Below the pieces are notes generated by a model, which saw nothing but the letters and a program-made list of their open reading frames with translations, had not been told where the DNA came from and did not search any database. A stretch of DNA of 64,000 bases from Arthrobacter agilis (lineage in GTDB: Bacteria > Actinomycetota > Actinomycetes > Actinomycetales > Micrococcaceae). This document shows positions 54,521 through 62,742 of the stretch, one piece after another. Within the stretch, counting starts at the first letter, position 1. Every line of letters starts with the position of its first letter. The stretch covers positions 434,001-498,000 of the forward strand of contig NZ_VHIM01000001.1 in NCBI RefSeq assembly GCF_006494655.1. Direction: 5' to 3'. The position numbers and the translations under genes were made by a program.

Positions 54521-55075
54521 ATGAACATCGACATCTCGGCGGCCACGCCCGACGACGCCGCGGGCCTGGCTGCCTGCGCCGCCGTCTCCTTCCCCCTCGC
54601 CTGCCCTGCCGACTCCCTGCCCGGGGACATCGAACGCCACATAGCCACGCACTTCACAGCCGACCGCTTCATCGACACCATGGCGCGTCCCGGCCACACC
54701 ATCCTCTGCCTCCGGGAGGAGGGACGGGTCATGGGCTGGAGCATGCTGGTCCTGGACCAGCCCACGGACACTCACGTCCTGGCATCGCTCTCGCTCGCAC
54801 CGGTCGCGGAGCTCAGCAAGTTCTATGTGCATCCCGAACAGCACGGCCGCGGGTCCGCGAACGCGCTCATGGCCGCGACGCTCGAGCTCGCCGCCACGAC
54901 CGGGCTGCCCGGCGCCTGGCTCGGCGTGAACCAGGAGAACACCCGCGCCCTCCGGTTCTACGAGAAGTCCGGCTTCCGCAGGGTGGGAACCAAGCGTTTC
55001 CTCCTCGGTGACAGGTTCGAGGACGACTTCATCCTCGAGCAACCGCTTCCCGCCCGTCCGGTGCGCGCCGCCTGA
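54521..55075 (+). CDS. GNAT family N-acetyltransferase
   Basis: A 184-residue acetyltransferase. LSKFYVHPEQHGRGSANALM contains the acetyl-CoA-binding R/Q-x-x-G-x-G/A loop, and WLGVNQENTRALRFYEKSGFR is the typical C-terminal helix and beta strand. There is no ribosome site; TAGATT (54509-54514) lies 6 bases before ATG 54521, the spacing of a leaderless promoter, which favours this start over 54515. Substrate unknown. Confidence 0.85.
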   Translation: MNIDISAATPDDAAGLAACAAVSFPLACPADSLPGDIERHIATHFTADRFIDTMARPGHTILCLREEGRVMGWSMLVLDQPTDTHVLASLSLAPVAELSKFYVHPEQHGRGSANALMAATLELAATTGLPGAWLGVNQENTRALRFYEKSGFRRVGTKRFLLGDRFEDDFILEQPLPARPVRAA

Positions 55076-55130
55076 CGACGACCACCTGCTCACGCCGTCC
55101 CAGCGCCGACCTGACGACGACCACCTGCTG
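55072..55130. repeat. 20-bp direct repeat across the GNAT stop codon
   Basis: CCTGACGACGACCACCTGCT occurs at 55072-55091 and 55111-55130 (39-base period). The first copy contains the GNAT stop codon TGA. Shorter CGACCTGCTAC repeats follow at 55180-55205. Confidence 0.75.
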
Positions 55131-55198
55131 ACGAACGCGTGCCGGTGCCGTCAGCCGGCGGCTACCGACGGCGCGACGGCGACCTGCTACACGACCTG

Positions 55199-55519
55199 CT
55201 ACTCGACCGTCAGCTCTCCCATGCGTCCCCAGCCCTCCGCGGCGATCCGCTCGCTGATGATCTCCGGCGTCTCCACCAGGGCCTGCGGCATGTCCTGCAT
55301 GGCCTGCGAGAAGTGGTCGCTGTTGACGTGCGCTTCGGCGGCGTCGTCCTCGAAGGCTTCGATGAGCACGAACCGGTTCGGCTCCTCGACGCTGCGGGAC
55401 CAGTCGAACCAGAGATTGCCGGGTTCCCGGCGCGTTGCCTCCGTGAAGTCGCGGGTGAGGTCGATCCACCGATCGCTCCACTCGGGCTTCACGGTGAACT
55501 TGACGACGATGAAGATCAT
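55199..55519 (-). CDS. Antibiotic biosynthesis monooxygenase (ABM) domain protein
   Basis: A 106-residue ferredoxin-like ABM protein. IVVKFTVKPEWSDRWIDL, NLWFDWSRSVEEPNRFVLIE and the HVNSDHFSQAM block are typical of YgiN/LsrG-like members, small dimeric enzymes acting on quinones or aldehydes. The ATG at 55519 follows AGGAAGG; upstream in-frame codons are spacer. It is convergent with the GNAT gene and downstream of the YhgE gene on the opposite side of a short gap. Confidence 0.85.
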   Translation of the reverse strand: MIFIVVKFTVKPEWSDRWIDLTRDFTEATRREPGNLWFDWSRSVEEPNRFVLIEAFEDDAAEAHVNSDHFSQAMQDMPQALVETPEIISERIAAEGWGRMGELTVE

Positions 55520-55623
55520 GGGATGGTGCCTTCCTGGTGGAGGATCTGCTCGGAGCTGTTCCCCCAACCTATAAGTTCCGGCGCCCGGGCGCAGATCGAC
55601 CGTTCCCCGGTGGGCGGACGTGC

Positions 55624-57966
55624 TCAGATCGAGAGGCTCGGGTGGAGCTTCTCCAGGGTCCACGACCTGCGGCGGTGCGAGGCGTACACGGACAGCCCCG
55701 CCGCCAGGACGAAGAAGATGAGCAGCTGGACAGCCGACAGCCACACGATGCCCGTGTCGCCGCCCGCTATCAGGTGCCGTAGCCCCGTGACGGCGTGGGT
55801 CATGGGGAGCAGCGGGCTGAGGAACTGGAAGAACCCCGGTTCCGTCGCCACCGGATAGGTTCCACCCGCGGAGGTCAGCTGCAGCATCAGCAGGACGAGC
55901 GCCACGAGCCGCCCCACCCCGCCGAGCAGTCCGACGAGCGCCTGGTGGATGGCGGTGAACACGAGAGCGGTGAGGATCGTGAACGCGACCAGGGCCACCG
56001 GGTGCGGACTGGACAGTCCGACACCGACCAGCAGGACCGCGAGCAGGACGCCGGCCTGGAGCACGGCGAACAGCGCACCCTGGAGGTAGCCGGCGGCCGA
56101 GACACGCCAGGAAGCCGCCGAGGACGCGAGCGCGCGCGGTGAGACGGCACGAAGGACCGTGTAGGTCACGATCCCGCCCACCCAGAGCGCCAGCGGGATG
56201 AAGTACGGAGCCATGCCCTCGCCGTAGGCGTCCACGCCGTGCGCGTGTGTCCGCTCGATCGACACGGGCTCGGCCCCGACGCCGGTCAGCGCCGATCGCT
56301 GCGCGTCGTCGTAGTCGGGGACCTGGTCGGCGCCCTCGCCCAGCTGCCGGGCGAGGTCCTGCGAGCCGCTGGAGAGGGAGCCGAGTCCGTCCTCGAGCCG
56401 GGCGGCGCCGTCGTACGCCCTGCCCGATCCGTCGACCAGCGCCGAGGCGCCGCCGGCGACGTCGGCCGCACCCGCACTGAGCGTGGAGGCGCCGGCCGCG
56501 AGGGTACCGGCCCCGTCCGACGCCGAGACGATGCCCCCGCGCAGACCCGGGGTGTTCTGGGCGAGCGTCGCGGTGCCGGCCTGGAGCTGCCCCAGCCCGG
56601 CGGCGAGCTCCGCGGCACCCTCCGAGACGTTCGTGGCTCCGGTCGAGGCGTCCGCAGCCCCTGCCGAGAGCTGCCCGGCACCCGTCGCCACGCTGTCCGC
56701 GCCGTCGGCGGCGGCTGATGCACCGGCCGCCGCTGTTGCCGCGCCCGCGGCGAGATCGGCTGCCGACGACACGACGGTCCCGGTGCCGGCGGCCACCTGC
56801 TCCGAGCCGGCCGCTGCCTGCTCCGCTCCGATGCTCAGCTGCTGCAGGGCTGCGAGCCGCTCTGCGTCGGTGAGCGACGCGTAGTCGGTGCTGAGCCGGG
56901 CCAGCCCGTCGGCCACGGACCGCGAGCCGGCGGCCGCCTGGTCCGCACCGGTCCGGAGCTGTGCGGCGCCGTCGTTCAGCGCCCCCGCTCCCGCCCCCAC
57001 CTGCCCGACGCCGTCGGCGACCTGCCGCGAGCCCTCGACCAAGGCCGAGGCGGACGCGGCAAGGGCCGATGCGCCGTCCGCGACAGACTGAGATCCGGTG
57101 GCCAGCTGTGCCGTGCCGTCGCGGAGGGTCGCGGCCCCGGCGGATGCCGCGGCTGCACCGTCGGCGAGCTGCTGCGACTGCGGCACGAGGTCCGCCGTCG
57201 CGGCGTCGAGCTGGTCCAGCCCGCCGGCGAGCTCCCCCGATCCGGTTGCGAGATCCGTGGCTCCGGCGGCCACCTGCGCACTGCCGGAGGACAACCGGGA
57301 CGTGCCGTCCACGATGTCCCCGAGACCGACGACGAGGGACGCCGAGCCCTCGTCCGCGCTGCGGGCGCCGTCGGCGATCTGTCCGGCACCCTCCCCTGCC
57401 TCGGTCAGCTGCCCGTGCAGCGACGAGAAGCCCAGGTAGATGCTGTCGAGGTAGTCCTCGGTGGCGCCCGACCGGACCTGGCGCTGGAGATTCGCTGCGA
57501 CGGTGTTGCCCACCTGGCCCACGATGAAACTGTCGGCGTCGTCCGTCGTGATGTCGAGCAGCGCCTTCGTGGGAGCTTCCCCGCCGAGTGACGTGAGCTG
57601 CGCGGAGAAGTCGGCGGGGATGTCGAGCGTCGCGGCGTAGGTGCCGTCCTGGAGGCCCTCCTCCGCCTCGGTCCGCGTCACCTCGACCCAGGTGAAGCCG
57701 GCGTCGTCCGAGGAGGTCAGGGAGTCGGCCAGGTCCTGGCCGGCCGAGACCTCTGCCTCGGCGCCGTCCGGCCCGGTGCTGGTGGCAGGCCGGTCCTCGT
57801 TCACGACGGCGGCCGCCAGCTGGTCGAGGTTGCCCGTCGGGTCCCAGTTCGCGGCGAGGTAGAGGCCGCCGTAGAGCGCGGGGATGACGGCGATGACGAT
57901 CAGCGCAGCCCTCGACAGGAGGGAGATGCGGAAGCGGGAGAGTTCCGTGCGGATCAGGGAGAACAC
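55624..57966 (-). CDS. YhgE/Pip family membrane protein
   Basis: A 780-residue membrane protein. One N-terminal helix (LLSRAALIVIAVIPALYGGLYL) is followed by a large extracellular region; residues about 190-560 consist of alanine/glycine-rich heptad-like repeats (A-GA--L--G type, e.g. LADGAAAASAGAATL) that should form a long helical hairpin. The C-terminal 200 residues hold five to six helices of an ABC2-type membrane domain. The family includes Lactococcus phage infection protein Pip and ESX-linked YueB, which serve as phage receptors. It follows an ABC ATPase gene by 3 bases, so the pair may form an exporter controlled by the divergent TetR. Confidence 0.9.
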   Translation of the reverse strand: MFSLIRTELSRFRISLLSRAALIVIAVIPALYGGLYLAANWDPTGNLDQLAAAVVNEDRPATSTGPDGAEAEVSAGQDLADSLTSSDDAGFTWVEVTRTEAEEGLQDGTYAATLDIPADFSAQLTSLGGEAPTKALLDITTDDADSFIVGQVGNTVAANLQRQVRSGATEDYLDSIYLGFSSLHGQLTEAGEGAGQIADGARSADEGSASLVVGLGDIVDGTSRLSSGSAQVAAGATDLATGSGELAGGLDQLDAATADLVPQSQQLADGAAAASAGAATLRDGTAQLATGSQSVADGASALAASASALVEGSRQVADGVGQVGAGAGALNDGAAQLRTGADQAAAGSRSVADGLARLSTDYASLTDAERLAALQQLSIGAEQAAAGSEQVAAGTGTVVSSAADLAAGAATAAAGASAAADGADSVATGAGQLSAGAADASTGATNVSEGAAELAAGLGQLQAGTATLAQNTPGLRGGIVSASDGAGTLAAGASTLSAGAADVAGGASALVDGSGRAYDGAARLEDGLGSLSSGSQDLARQLGEGADQVPDYDDAQRSALTGVGAEPVSIERTHAHGVDAYGEGMAPYFIPLALWVGGIVTYTVLRAVSPRALASSAASWRVSAAGYLQGALFAVLQAGVLLAVLLVGVGLSSPHPVALVAFTILTALVFTAIHQALVGLLGGVGRLVALVLLMLQLTSAGGTYPVATEPGFFQFLSPLLPMTHAVTGLRHLIAGGDTGIVWLSAVQLLIFFVLAAGLSVYASHRRRSWTLEKLHPSLSI

Positions 57967-57969
57967 GCG

Positions 57970-58914
57970 TTACCTGGTTTCTGGGGTCGGTGCCGGGGAG
58001 AGGGCGGACGTGGCCGGAGTGGCCGGAACGGGCAGAGTGGCCGGAGTGGCCGGAGTGGCCGGAGTGGCCGGAACGGGCGGGGTGACATGCGTTGCCGGGG
58101 CGGGCTCCGGCCCGAGGGCCTGGACGACGACGGGCCGCAGGGGCAGGGCGCTCACCCGGTGCGTCGTGTCCAGGACGTCGTCGAGCTCGCGCCGGTCCTG
58201 GCAGGTGGCGATGACTGTCAGGGGACCCGATCCCGCCCTCGCCGTGCGCTCGACCGTGAGGAGCGCTGCCCAGGCTGCGCGCCGCTCGCCGACGGTGCGG
58301 AGCTGATCGACGTCGTCGACGACGAGCATGTCGGGAGACGGGACGAGCGCGAGGAGCAGGCTGAGGGTGAAACGCGCGACCGGTGCCGCGTCGCGGATCA
58401 GCTCGCCCCGATGCAGCCTGGCCTGGCGGAGGGAGGTGGCAGCGGGATCGTCGCCGAAGGCGTCCTCGAGGGCGCCGAGCAGGTCATTGGCCGCGGAGAT
58501 CGTCCGGTCGACCTGCCGGTGCGAGGCGGAGGGTTTCCACCAGGGGCCGGCGAGCGTGAGCGCCTCGGCCACATGGTGCCGCACGGTGAGGGTCTCGTCG
58601 AGCGGTGCCACCGTGGGGTTGCCCGCGATCCCGACGCGTCGACGGACCGCACCGGCACCGCGCGGCAGATCGCGACCGAGCACCGAGAGCCGGCCAGCCG
58701 AGGGCGCGAGCCGACCGGCGAGCGCGAGCGCCAGGGCGGTCCTCCCCGTGCCGGACTGGCCGGGGAGGACCGCGAGGACGCCGGAGGGGACGCCGAACGA
58801 CACGCCCTCGAAGACGGTGCGCTTCCCGGCCTGCAGGGTGAGGCCGTCGGCGACGACGGCGGCCGTCGCGTCCGGGCGGAGTTCCGGCCGGTGGGCGAGG
58901 GGGAAGAGGGTCAT
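57970..58914 (-). CDS. Degenerate ABC transporter ATPase paired with YhgE
   Basis: A 314-residue ABC-type ATPase with weakened catalytic motifs. The Walker A is GQSGTGRT, with Arg58 where Lys is expected; Walker B reads DMLVVDDVD, with Asp instead of the catalytic Glu; no LSGGQ signature is found before it (the region reads LHRGELIRDAAPVARFTLSL). The last 40 residues are a Pro-Ala-Thr repeat encoded by a 9-bp minisatellite. The ATG at 58914 (AAGGA upstream) is preferred to a TTG at 58932. It is co-transcribed with the YhgE gene and may act by nucleotide binding alone. Confidence 0.75.
   Translation of the reverse strand: MTLFPLAHRPELRPDATAAVVADGLTLQAGKRTVFEGVSFGVPSGVLAVLPGQSGTGRTALALALAGRLAPSAGRLSVLGRDLPRGAGAVRRRVGIAGNPTVAPLDETLTVRHHVAEALTLAGPWWKPSASHRQVDRTISAANDLLGALEDAFGDDPAATSLRQARLHRGELIRDAAPVARFTLSLLLALVPSPDMLVVDDVDQLRTVGERRAAWAALLTVERTARAGSGPLTVIATCQDRRELDDVLDTTHRVSALPLRPVVVQALGPEPAPATHVTPPVPATPATPATPATLPVPATPATSALSPAPTPETR
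58010..58081. repeat. 9-bp minisatellite in the ABC gene
   Basis: Eight 9-base units in order: two GTGGCCGGA, one ACGGGCAGA, four GTGGCCGGA, one ACGGGCGGG. They encode the C-terminal Pro-Ala-Thr / Pro-Val repeat of the ABC protein and keep frame at any copy number. Confidence 0.85.
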
Positions 58915-58930
58915 GGCGTCCTTCGATTTC

Positions 58931-58960
58931 AATACTTTGAGTATTCAATACCAATGGTAT
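58931..58960. promoter_or_regulatory. Twin operator dyads between ABC/YhgE and TetR genes
   Basis: AATACT-TTG-AGTATT (58931-58945) and ATACC-AAT-GGTAT (58948-58960) are two perfect short palindromes in the 65-base divergent spacer. They are far more AT-rich than their surroundings and fit a TetR repressor controlling both directions. Confidence 0.7.
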
Positions 58961-58979
58961 CGTAATCGCAGGAGGGCAA

Positions 58980-59621
58980 ATGACGACCCAGAAGGACAGT
59001 CCGGACACCACGGCCGGCCGGCCGCGCCGCCGACCGCGCCGGGAAGACGTGCGCGCGGGGCTGCTCGTCGCCGCACGCGAGGTGTTCGAGGAGATCGGCT
59101 ACGTCGCCGCGCGCCTCGATACCATCGCCGAACGCGCCGGCTACACGAAGGGTGCGGTCTACTCGAACTTCGACTCGAAGCAGGAGCTGTTCGCCACGCT
59201 GCTCGGTGAGCGGCTCCTGGACACCGCGGCCGATGTCCTCAGCCAGCTCGACCACCTGACCTCCCTCGACGAGACCGTCGACCACACGGCCCGCTACCTC
59301 GCCCGCGGCGTCATCCGGGAACAGCGGTGGCACTCGCTCGTCGTGGAGTTCGCCCTGCAGGCGGGGCGTGATCCGGAGGTCGGTGCGGTCTTCCGCACAC
59401 ACCGGCGCAATCGCCGCTCCCTGCTCGCCGCCACGCTGGCCGAACGGGCCTCCGCCTTCGGCGCCCCGTCCGATCCGGAGCACTACACGGTGTTCGCCAC
59501 CATCCTGCTGGCCACGATCAACGGTATGGCCGTGGAGTGCGCCGCGGACCCGGACGCCGTGACCGAGGACCAGATCACGGGAAGCATCTCGGCGGTGCTC
59601 CGCGCGGCCCTGGCGCCGTGA
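58980..59621 (+). CDS. TetR family transcriptional regulator
   Basis: A 213-residue regulator. A basic Pro/Arg tail precedes the helix-turn-helix (LVAAREVFEEIGYVAARLDTI, AGYTKGAVYSNFDSKQELFATLL). The C-terminal ligand domain is a TetR_C-type helical bundle. AGGAGG lies 5 bases before the ATG. It is divergent from the ABC/YhgE pair and coupled by GTGA to the DUF1232 gene. Probable repressor of the membrane complex, binding the twin dyads. Confidence 0.9.
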   Translation: MTTQKDSPDTTAGRPRRRPRREDVRAGLLVAAREVFEEIGYVAARLDTIAERAGYTKGAVYSNFDSKQELFATLLGERLLDTAADVLSQLDHLTSLDETVDHTARYLARGVIREQRWHSLVVEFALQAGRDPEVGAVFRTHRRNRRSLLAATLAERASAFGAPSDPEHYTVFATILLATINGMAVECAADPDAVTEDQITGSISAVLRAALAP

Positions 59622-60070
59622 CCGGCATGGCCTGGCACCCCGCCCTGCAGCTCGTCGTCGCGCTCGCGCTGGCCTACGTGATCTTCCTCCTCGGCCTCGC
59701 GGTCTATGCCCGGCGCCACCCGGACGTCCTCTCGCTGACCGATGCGCTGCGCCTCGGCCCGGACATCCTCCGGCTCGTCCGGCGGCTCGCCGCGGACCGC
59801 GCACTGCCCCGCGGAAGCCGCCTGCTGCTCCTGGCACTCGCCGTCTACCTCGTCCTGCCGATCGACCTCGTCCCGGATTTCCTGCCCGTCGTGGGATACG
59901 CCGACGACCTCGTGCTGATTGCCGTCGTCCTCCGGGCGGTGGTGCGCGCCGCGGGCCCGGACACGCTGCAGCACCACTGGCCGGGGTCCGACGGCGGCCT
60001 CCGGGTGGTGCGCGCGCTGGCCGGCCTCGGCGGCCAGGGGCGGGACGACGAGCAGCGCAATACGGCGTAA
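59618..60070 (+). CDS. DUF1232 (YkvA-like) membrane protein
   Basis: A 150-residue protein with an N-terminal helix (LQLVVALALAYVIFLLGLAVY) and the DUF1232 core: LLLLALAVYLVLPIDLVPDF followed by LPVVGYADDLVLIAVVLRAVVR. The start GTG at 59618 overlaps the TetR stop (GTGA). Function of the family is not settled. Co-expression with TetR suggests it belongs to the same response. Confidence 0.87.
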   Translation: MTGMAWHPALQLVVALALAYVIFLLGLAVYARRHPDVLSLTDALRLGPDILRLVRRLAADRALPRGSRLLLLALAVYLVLPIDLVPDFLPVVGYADDLVLIAVVLRAVVRAAGPDTLQHHWPGSDGGLRVVRALAGLGGQGRDDEQRNTA

Positions 60071-60114
60071 CGCAAACGCGGGCGCGTCTCCGGCCGAGGC
60101 GTAATCTCCTGCGC

Positions 60115-61143
60115 ATGCAGCACACACCGGGGCAGATCCCCACACTCGACCTCAGTACCGCGCGGTCCGCCGATGGCTCCTTCACCCCGGAGTTCATCGA
60201 CGACCTGCGCGACGCCGCCCACACCGTCGGCTTCTTCCACATCGTCAACTACGGCGCCGCGCCCGATCAGGTGGAGGACCTCTTCGATGTGACCCGCCGG
60301 TTCTTCGCCCTGCCGCTCGAGGAACGCCTCGCGATCCACAACCGCACCTCACCGCACTTCCGTGGCTACGCAGGGCTCGGGACGGAGATCACCCGAGGCC
60401 GCCCGGATGCGCGCGAGCAGATCGACTTCTCCCCCGAGCGCGCGCCCGTCACCGACTATCCCGCGGACGAGCCCTACTGGCTCCTGCAGGGCCCGAACCT
60501 GTGGCCCCGCACCTCGCTGCCCGACCTCGAGACCCGGGCCATGGAATGGGCGTCCCTCATGTCCCGCGTCGGCGCGGAACTGCTCGCTGCCATCGCCGTC
60601 GCCCTGCACCTGCCCGAGGACCACTTCGCCGAGCCCTTCGAGGGGTCGCCCGCGTGGATGGCGAAGCTCGTGCACTACGTGGGCGGCGTCGTCGAAGGCG
60701 CCGGTTCGCAGGGCGTCGGCTCGCACGCCGACTACGGCTTCGTGACCCTGCTGCTGCAGGACGAGGTGGGCGGGCTCGAGGTTCTCCCCCACGGGACGGA
60801 GCAGTGGGTCCCCGTGACGCCGATCCCGGGCGCCCTCGTGGTGAATCTCGGCGAGATGCTGGAGGTGGCCACCGAGGGCTACCTCGCAGCCACCATCCAC
60901 CGCGTCACCGCCCCGGCGCCGGGCGTGGACCGGTACGCCGTCCCGTTCTTCTGGTCGCCCCGCCTGGACGCCGTGATCGAACCGGTCCCCCTGACGGACG
61001 ACCTGCGGGCCGCCGCACGCGGCATCTCCGACGACCCCGAGAACCCCATGCTGTCCTCCTACGGATCGAACGTCCTGAAGGGGCGCGTCCGCGCCCACCC
61101 CGATGTCACCGAACTCCACCACCCGGAGCTCGCCCGCCGGTAG
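60115..61143 (+). CDS. Isopenicillin N synthase family 2OG-Fe(II) dioxygenase
   Basis: A 342-residue non-haem iron enzyme. The DIOX_N region (IPTLDLSTARS, GFFHIVNYGA) is followed by a double-stranded beta-helix carrying the iron ligands GSHADYGFVTLL (His-x-Asp) and ATIHRVTAP (distal His); RYAVPFFWSP places the 2-oxoglutarate-binding Arg/Ser region. TAATCT lies 7 bases before the ATG with no ribosome site, so transcription is probably leaderless. No antibiotic genes adjoin it; oxidation of a small metabolite is likely. Confidence 0.88.
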   Translation: MQHTPGQIPTLDLSTARSADGSFTPEFIDDLRDAAHTVGFFHIVNYGAAPDQVEDLFDVTRRFFALPLEERLAIHNRTSPHFRGYAGLGTEITRGRPDAREQIDFSPERAPVTDYPADEPYWLLQGPNLWPRTSLPDLETRAMEWASLMSRVGAELLAAIAVALHLPEDHFAEPFEGSPAWMAKLVHYVGGVVEGAGSQGVGSHADYGFVTLLLQDEVGGLEVLPHGTEQWVPVTPIPGALVVNLGEMLEVATEGYLAATIHRVTAPAPGVDRYAVPFFWSPRLDAVIEPVPLTDDLRAAARGISDDPENPMLSSYGSNVLKGRVRAHPDVTELHHPELARR

Positions 61144-61216
61144 GCCAGGCGGAAGGGCGCCGCACGTGCTCCGGTACCTCCGGCGCTCCCGGCGCGGGAG
61201 CGCGGCGAGCCGGGAA

Positions 61217-61254
61217 CGACGACGGCGGCACCCGCAGGGGTACCGCCGTCGTCG
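61217..61254. terminator. Bidirectional terminator
   Basis: CGACGACGGCGG (61217-61228) pairs perfectly with CCGCCGTCGTCG (61243-61254), and the stem continues inward with few mismatches. It lies between the convergent oxygenase and DUF3253 genes. Confidence 0.7.
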
Positions 61255-61273
61255 CGTCACGGATCCGACGCGG

Positions 61274-61543
61274 TCACACGGATCCGCGCGGCACCCGCCG
61301 ACGGATGCGGATGGGTCCGCGCGCGTCGGGCTCCACCGGCTCACCGTGCTGCGTGACATCCACCCGACCCTCCCCCGTTAGCTCGAAGGCGATCCGCCGG
61401 GCCGCCGGCATCAGATCGCGCCAGGACTCCCCGCCGATACTGCGGGCGGCGTCCGAGGGACAGAGCGTCTTGTCCGGCCCGCGCTGCTCCGCGATCCTCA
61501 GGATCTCCGCTCGCAGGGCGGCATCGGACGGATGCTCAGGCAT
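61274..61543 (-). CDS. DUF3253 protein
   Basis: An 89-residue protein. ILRIAEQRGPDKTLCPSDAARSI and WRDLMPAARRIAFELTGEGRVDVTQ match DUF3253, a small winged-helix-like domain. It overlaps the preceding gene by 8 bases and ends in a basic tail (RIRRRVPRGS). In relatives this domain is found beside or fused to the protein encoded next to it here. Function unknown; DNA binding is possible. Confidence 0.8.
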   Translation of the reverse strand: MPEHPSDAALRAEILRIAEQRGPDKTLCPSDAARSIGGESWRDLMPAARRIAFELTGEGRVDVTQHGEPVEPDARGPIRIRRRVPRGSV

Positions 61544-61901
61544 CGCCCGGGTGCTTCCGGGAGCGGGAATCCGATCGCTCCGGCCGTTTCGGATGCAGGG
61601 CGTCGAGTTCGTCGAGGGCAGCGGTCCAGCGGGCGGTGCGCTCGGCGGGAGTCTGGTCCCACCAGGGTGTCCCGCGTTCGCCGAGACCCTCCTTGGCGAG
61701 CTGGACGGTGCGCCGGGCACGCGGCAGTGCTGCGCCGTCGTCGCCCTTAGCACTGGTCCGCACCCCCGACCGGCCACGCCCGAGGTGGGACATCAGGCGC
61801 GCCCTGACGACATCGGGCAGGGAAGGATCGGTCTTGCGCCAGCGGCGTCCGCTGTGGAGGAAGAACCGTTCGTCGTCGGTGGTCCCTGAGAGATCGGGCA
61901 T
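61536..61901 (-). CDS. Conserved hypothetical protein paired with DUF3253
   Basis: A 121-residue basic protein. DDERFFLHSGRRWRKTDPSLPDVVRARLMSHL-type sequence and GTPWWDQTPAERTARWTAALDEL are the conserved parts. Database entries for this pattern are often called biopolymer transporter Tol, a name the sequence does not justify: there is no signal peptide, membrane helix or propeller. Co-translated with DUF3253. Confidence 0.75.
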   Translation of the reverse strand: MPDLSGTTDDERFFLHSGRRWRKTDPSLPDVVRARLMSHLGRGRSGVRTSAKGDDGAALPRARRTVQLAKEGLGERGTPWWDQTPAERTARWTAALDELDALHPKRPERSDSRSRKHPGDA

Positions 61902-61908
61902 GGCGCGC

Positions 61909-62367
61909 TCAGCTCGCCGACACGGGAGGGCCGACGAGGAGCAGGACGGAGAAGATGACGGAGATCCCCACGACGGCGACGACCAGCGCGACGAGCGGGC
62001 TCCGCAGCACCCACGCCTGGACGTGCTCGGCAGGGTTCCGCGGTGCCTCCGCGCCCGGCGCGAGGCGCCAGGTACCGGCCAGCCATCCCCGGCGCTCGAT
62101 CCACCGTTCGAAGGGCACCGTGGCGAACGGGATGATCGCCGAGGCGAGGCCGAGCACCCCGGTGGTCACGGACCAGCGCTGGTTGATCCAGATGAAGAGC
62201 GTGGCGGCCACGAAGCAGAGGAACACGAACCCGTGCACCGCTCCCGCCGGCGGCACCAGCGCCTCCGTGGTCCGCGTGACGTACTTGAGGAACATGCCCA
62301 GCAGCAGGAAGGCCCAGGTCACCGCCTCTGCCACGGCGACGATGCGGAACAGCGTGCGGGGGTTCAT
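61909..62367 (-). CDS. DUF3817 membrane protein
   Basis: A 152-residue protein with four predicted helices. FRIVAVAEAVTWAFLLLGMFLKYV and VHGFVFLCFVAATLFIW are the DUF3817 signature; the family also appears as the N-terminal part of some YdzA-type proteins. A short cytoplasmic loop (ERRGWLAGTWRLAPGAEAPR) separates the last helix. The ATG at 62367 follows AGGAG at 6 bases. Confidence 0.85.
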   Translation of the reverse strand: MNPRTLFRIVAVAEAVTWAFLLLGMFLKYVTRTTEALVPPAGAVHGFVFLCFVAATLFIWINQRWSVTTGVLGLASAIIPFATVPFERWIERRGWLAGTWRLAPGAEAPRNPAEHVQAWVLRSPLVALVVAVVGISVIFSVLLLVGPPVSAS

Positions 62368-62439
62368 GGGGAGCTCCTGGATCGGGGTCGGTGGGACCAA
62401 TTCTTCCACCCCGGCTCGTGTCCGCCCGCCCCACGGACA

Positions 62440-62478
62440 GCACAGGGCCCCGGAGCGGTGCGCTCCGGGGCCCTGTGC
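62440..62478 (-). terminator. Very strong terminator after the CsbD gene
   Basis: A perfect 18-bp stem (62440-62457 with 62461-62478) around GTG, 8 bases past the CsbD stop. Confidence 0.8.
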
Positions 62479-62486
62479 GCACGGGA

Positions 62487-62681
62487 TCAGCCCTTGAAGG
62501 CATCCTTGACGTTCGACGCCGCGTCCTTGACGTTCTCGCCGGCCTGCCGGGTGGTGGCCGAGGCCTGGTCCGCCTGGCCCTCCGCCTGGAGGTCCTGGTT
62601 GTCCGTGGCGTCCCCCACGGCCTCCTTGGCCTTGCCCGACAGTTCCTCGGCCTTGTTCTTCGCCTTGTCGATGAAGCTCAT
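62487..62681 (-). CDS. CsbD family stress protein
   Basis: A 64-residue, highly charged helical protein: FIDKAKNKAEELSGKAKEAVG is the CsbD motif, followed by an acidic linker and a second Lys/Asp-rich helix. CsbD-like proteins are induced by general or osmotic stress. AAGGA lies 8-11 bases before the ATG. It follows two alkaline-shock-type membrane genes on the same strand. Confidence 0.88.
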   Translation of the reverse strand: MSFIDKAKNKAEELSGKAKEAVGDATDNQDLQAEGQADQASATTRQAGENVKDAASNVKDAFKG

Positions 62682-62742
62682 GTGCAGGTCCTTCCCTTCG
62701 ATTGCTGGTGTTCCTCGTTCCCGGGTGGGCCCGGGGACGGCG

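Noticed and set aside
52586-55093. 835-codon minus-strand open frame
   Set aside because: Antisense to the nucleotidase and GNAT genes, whose domains are unambiguous.
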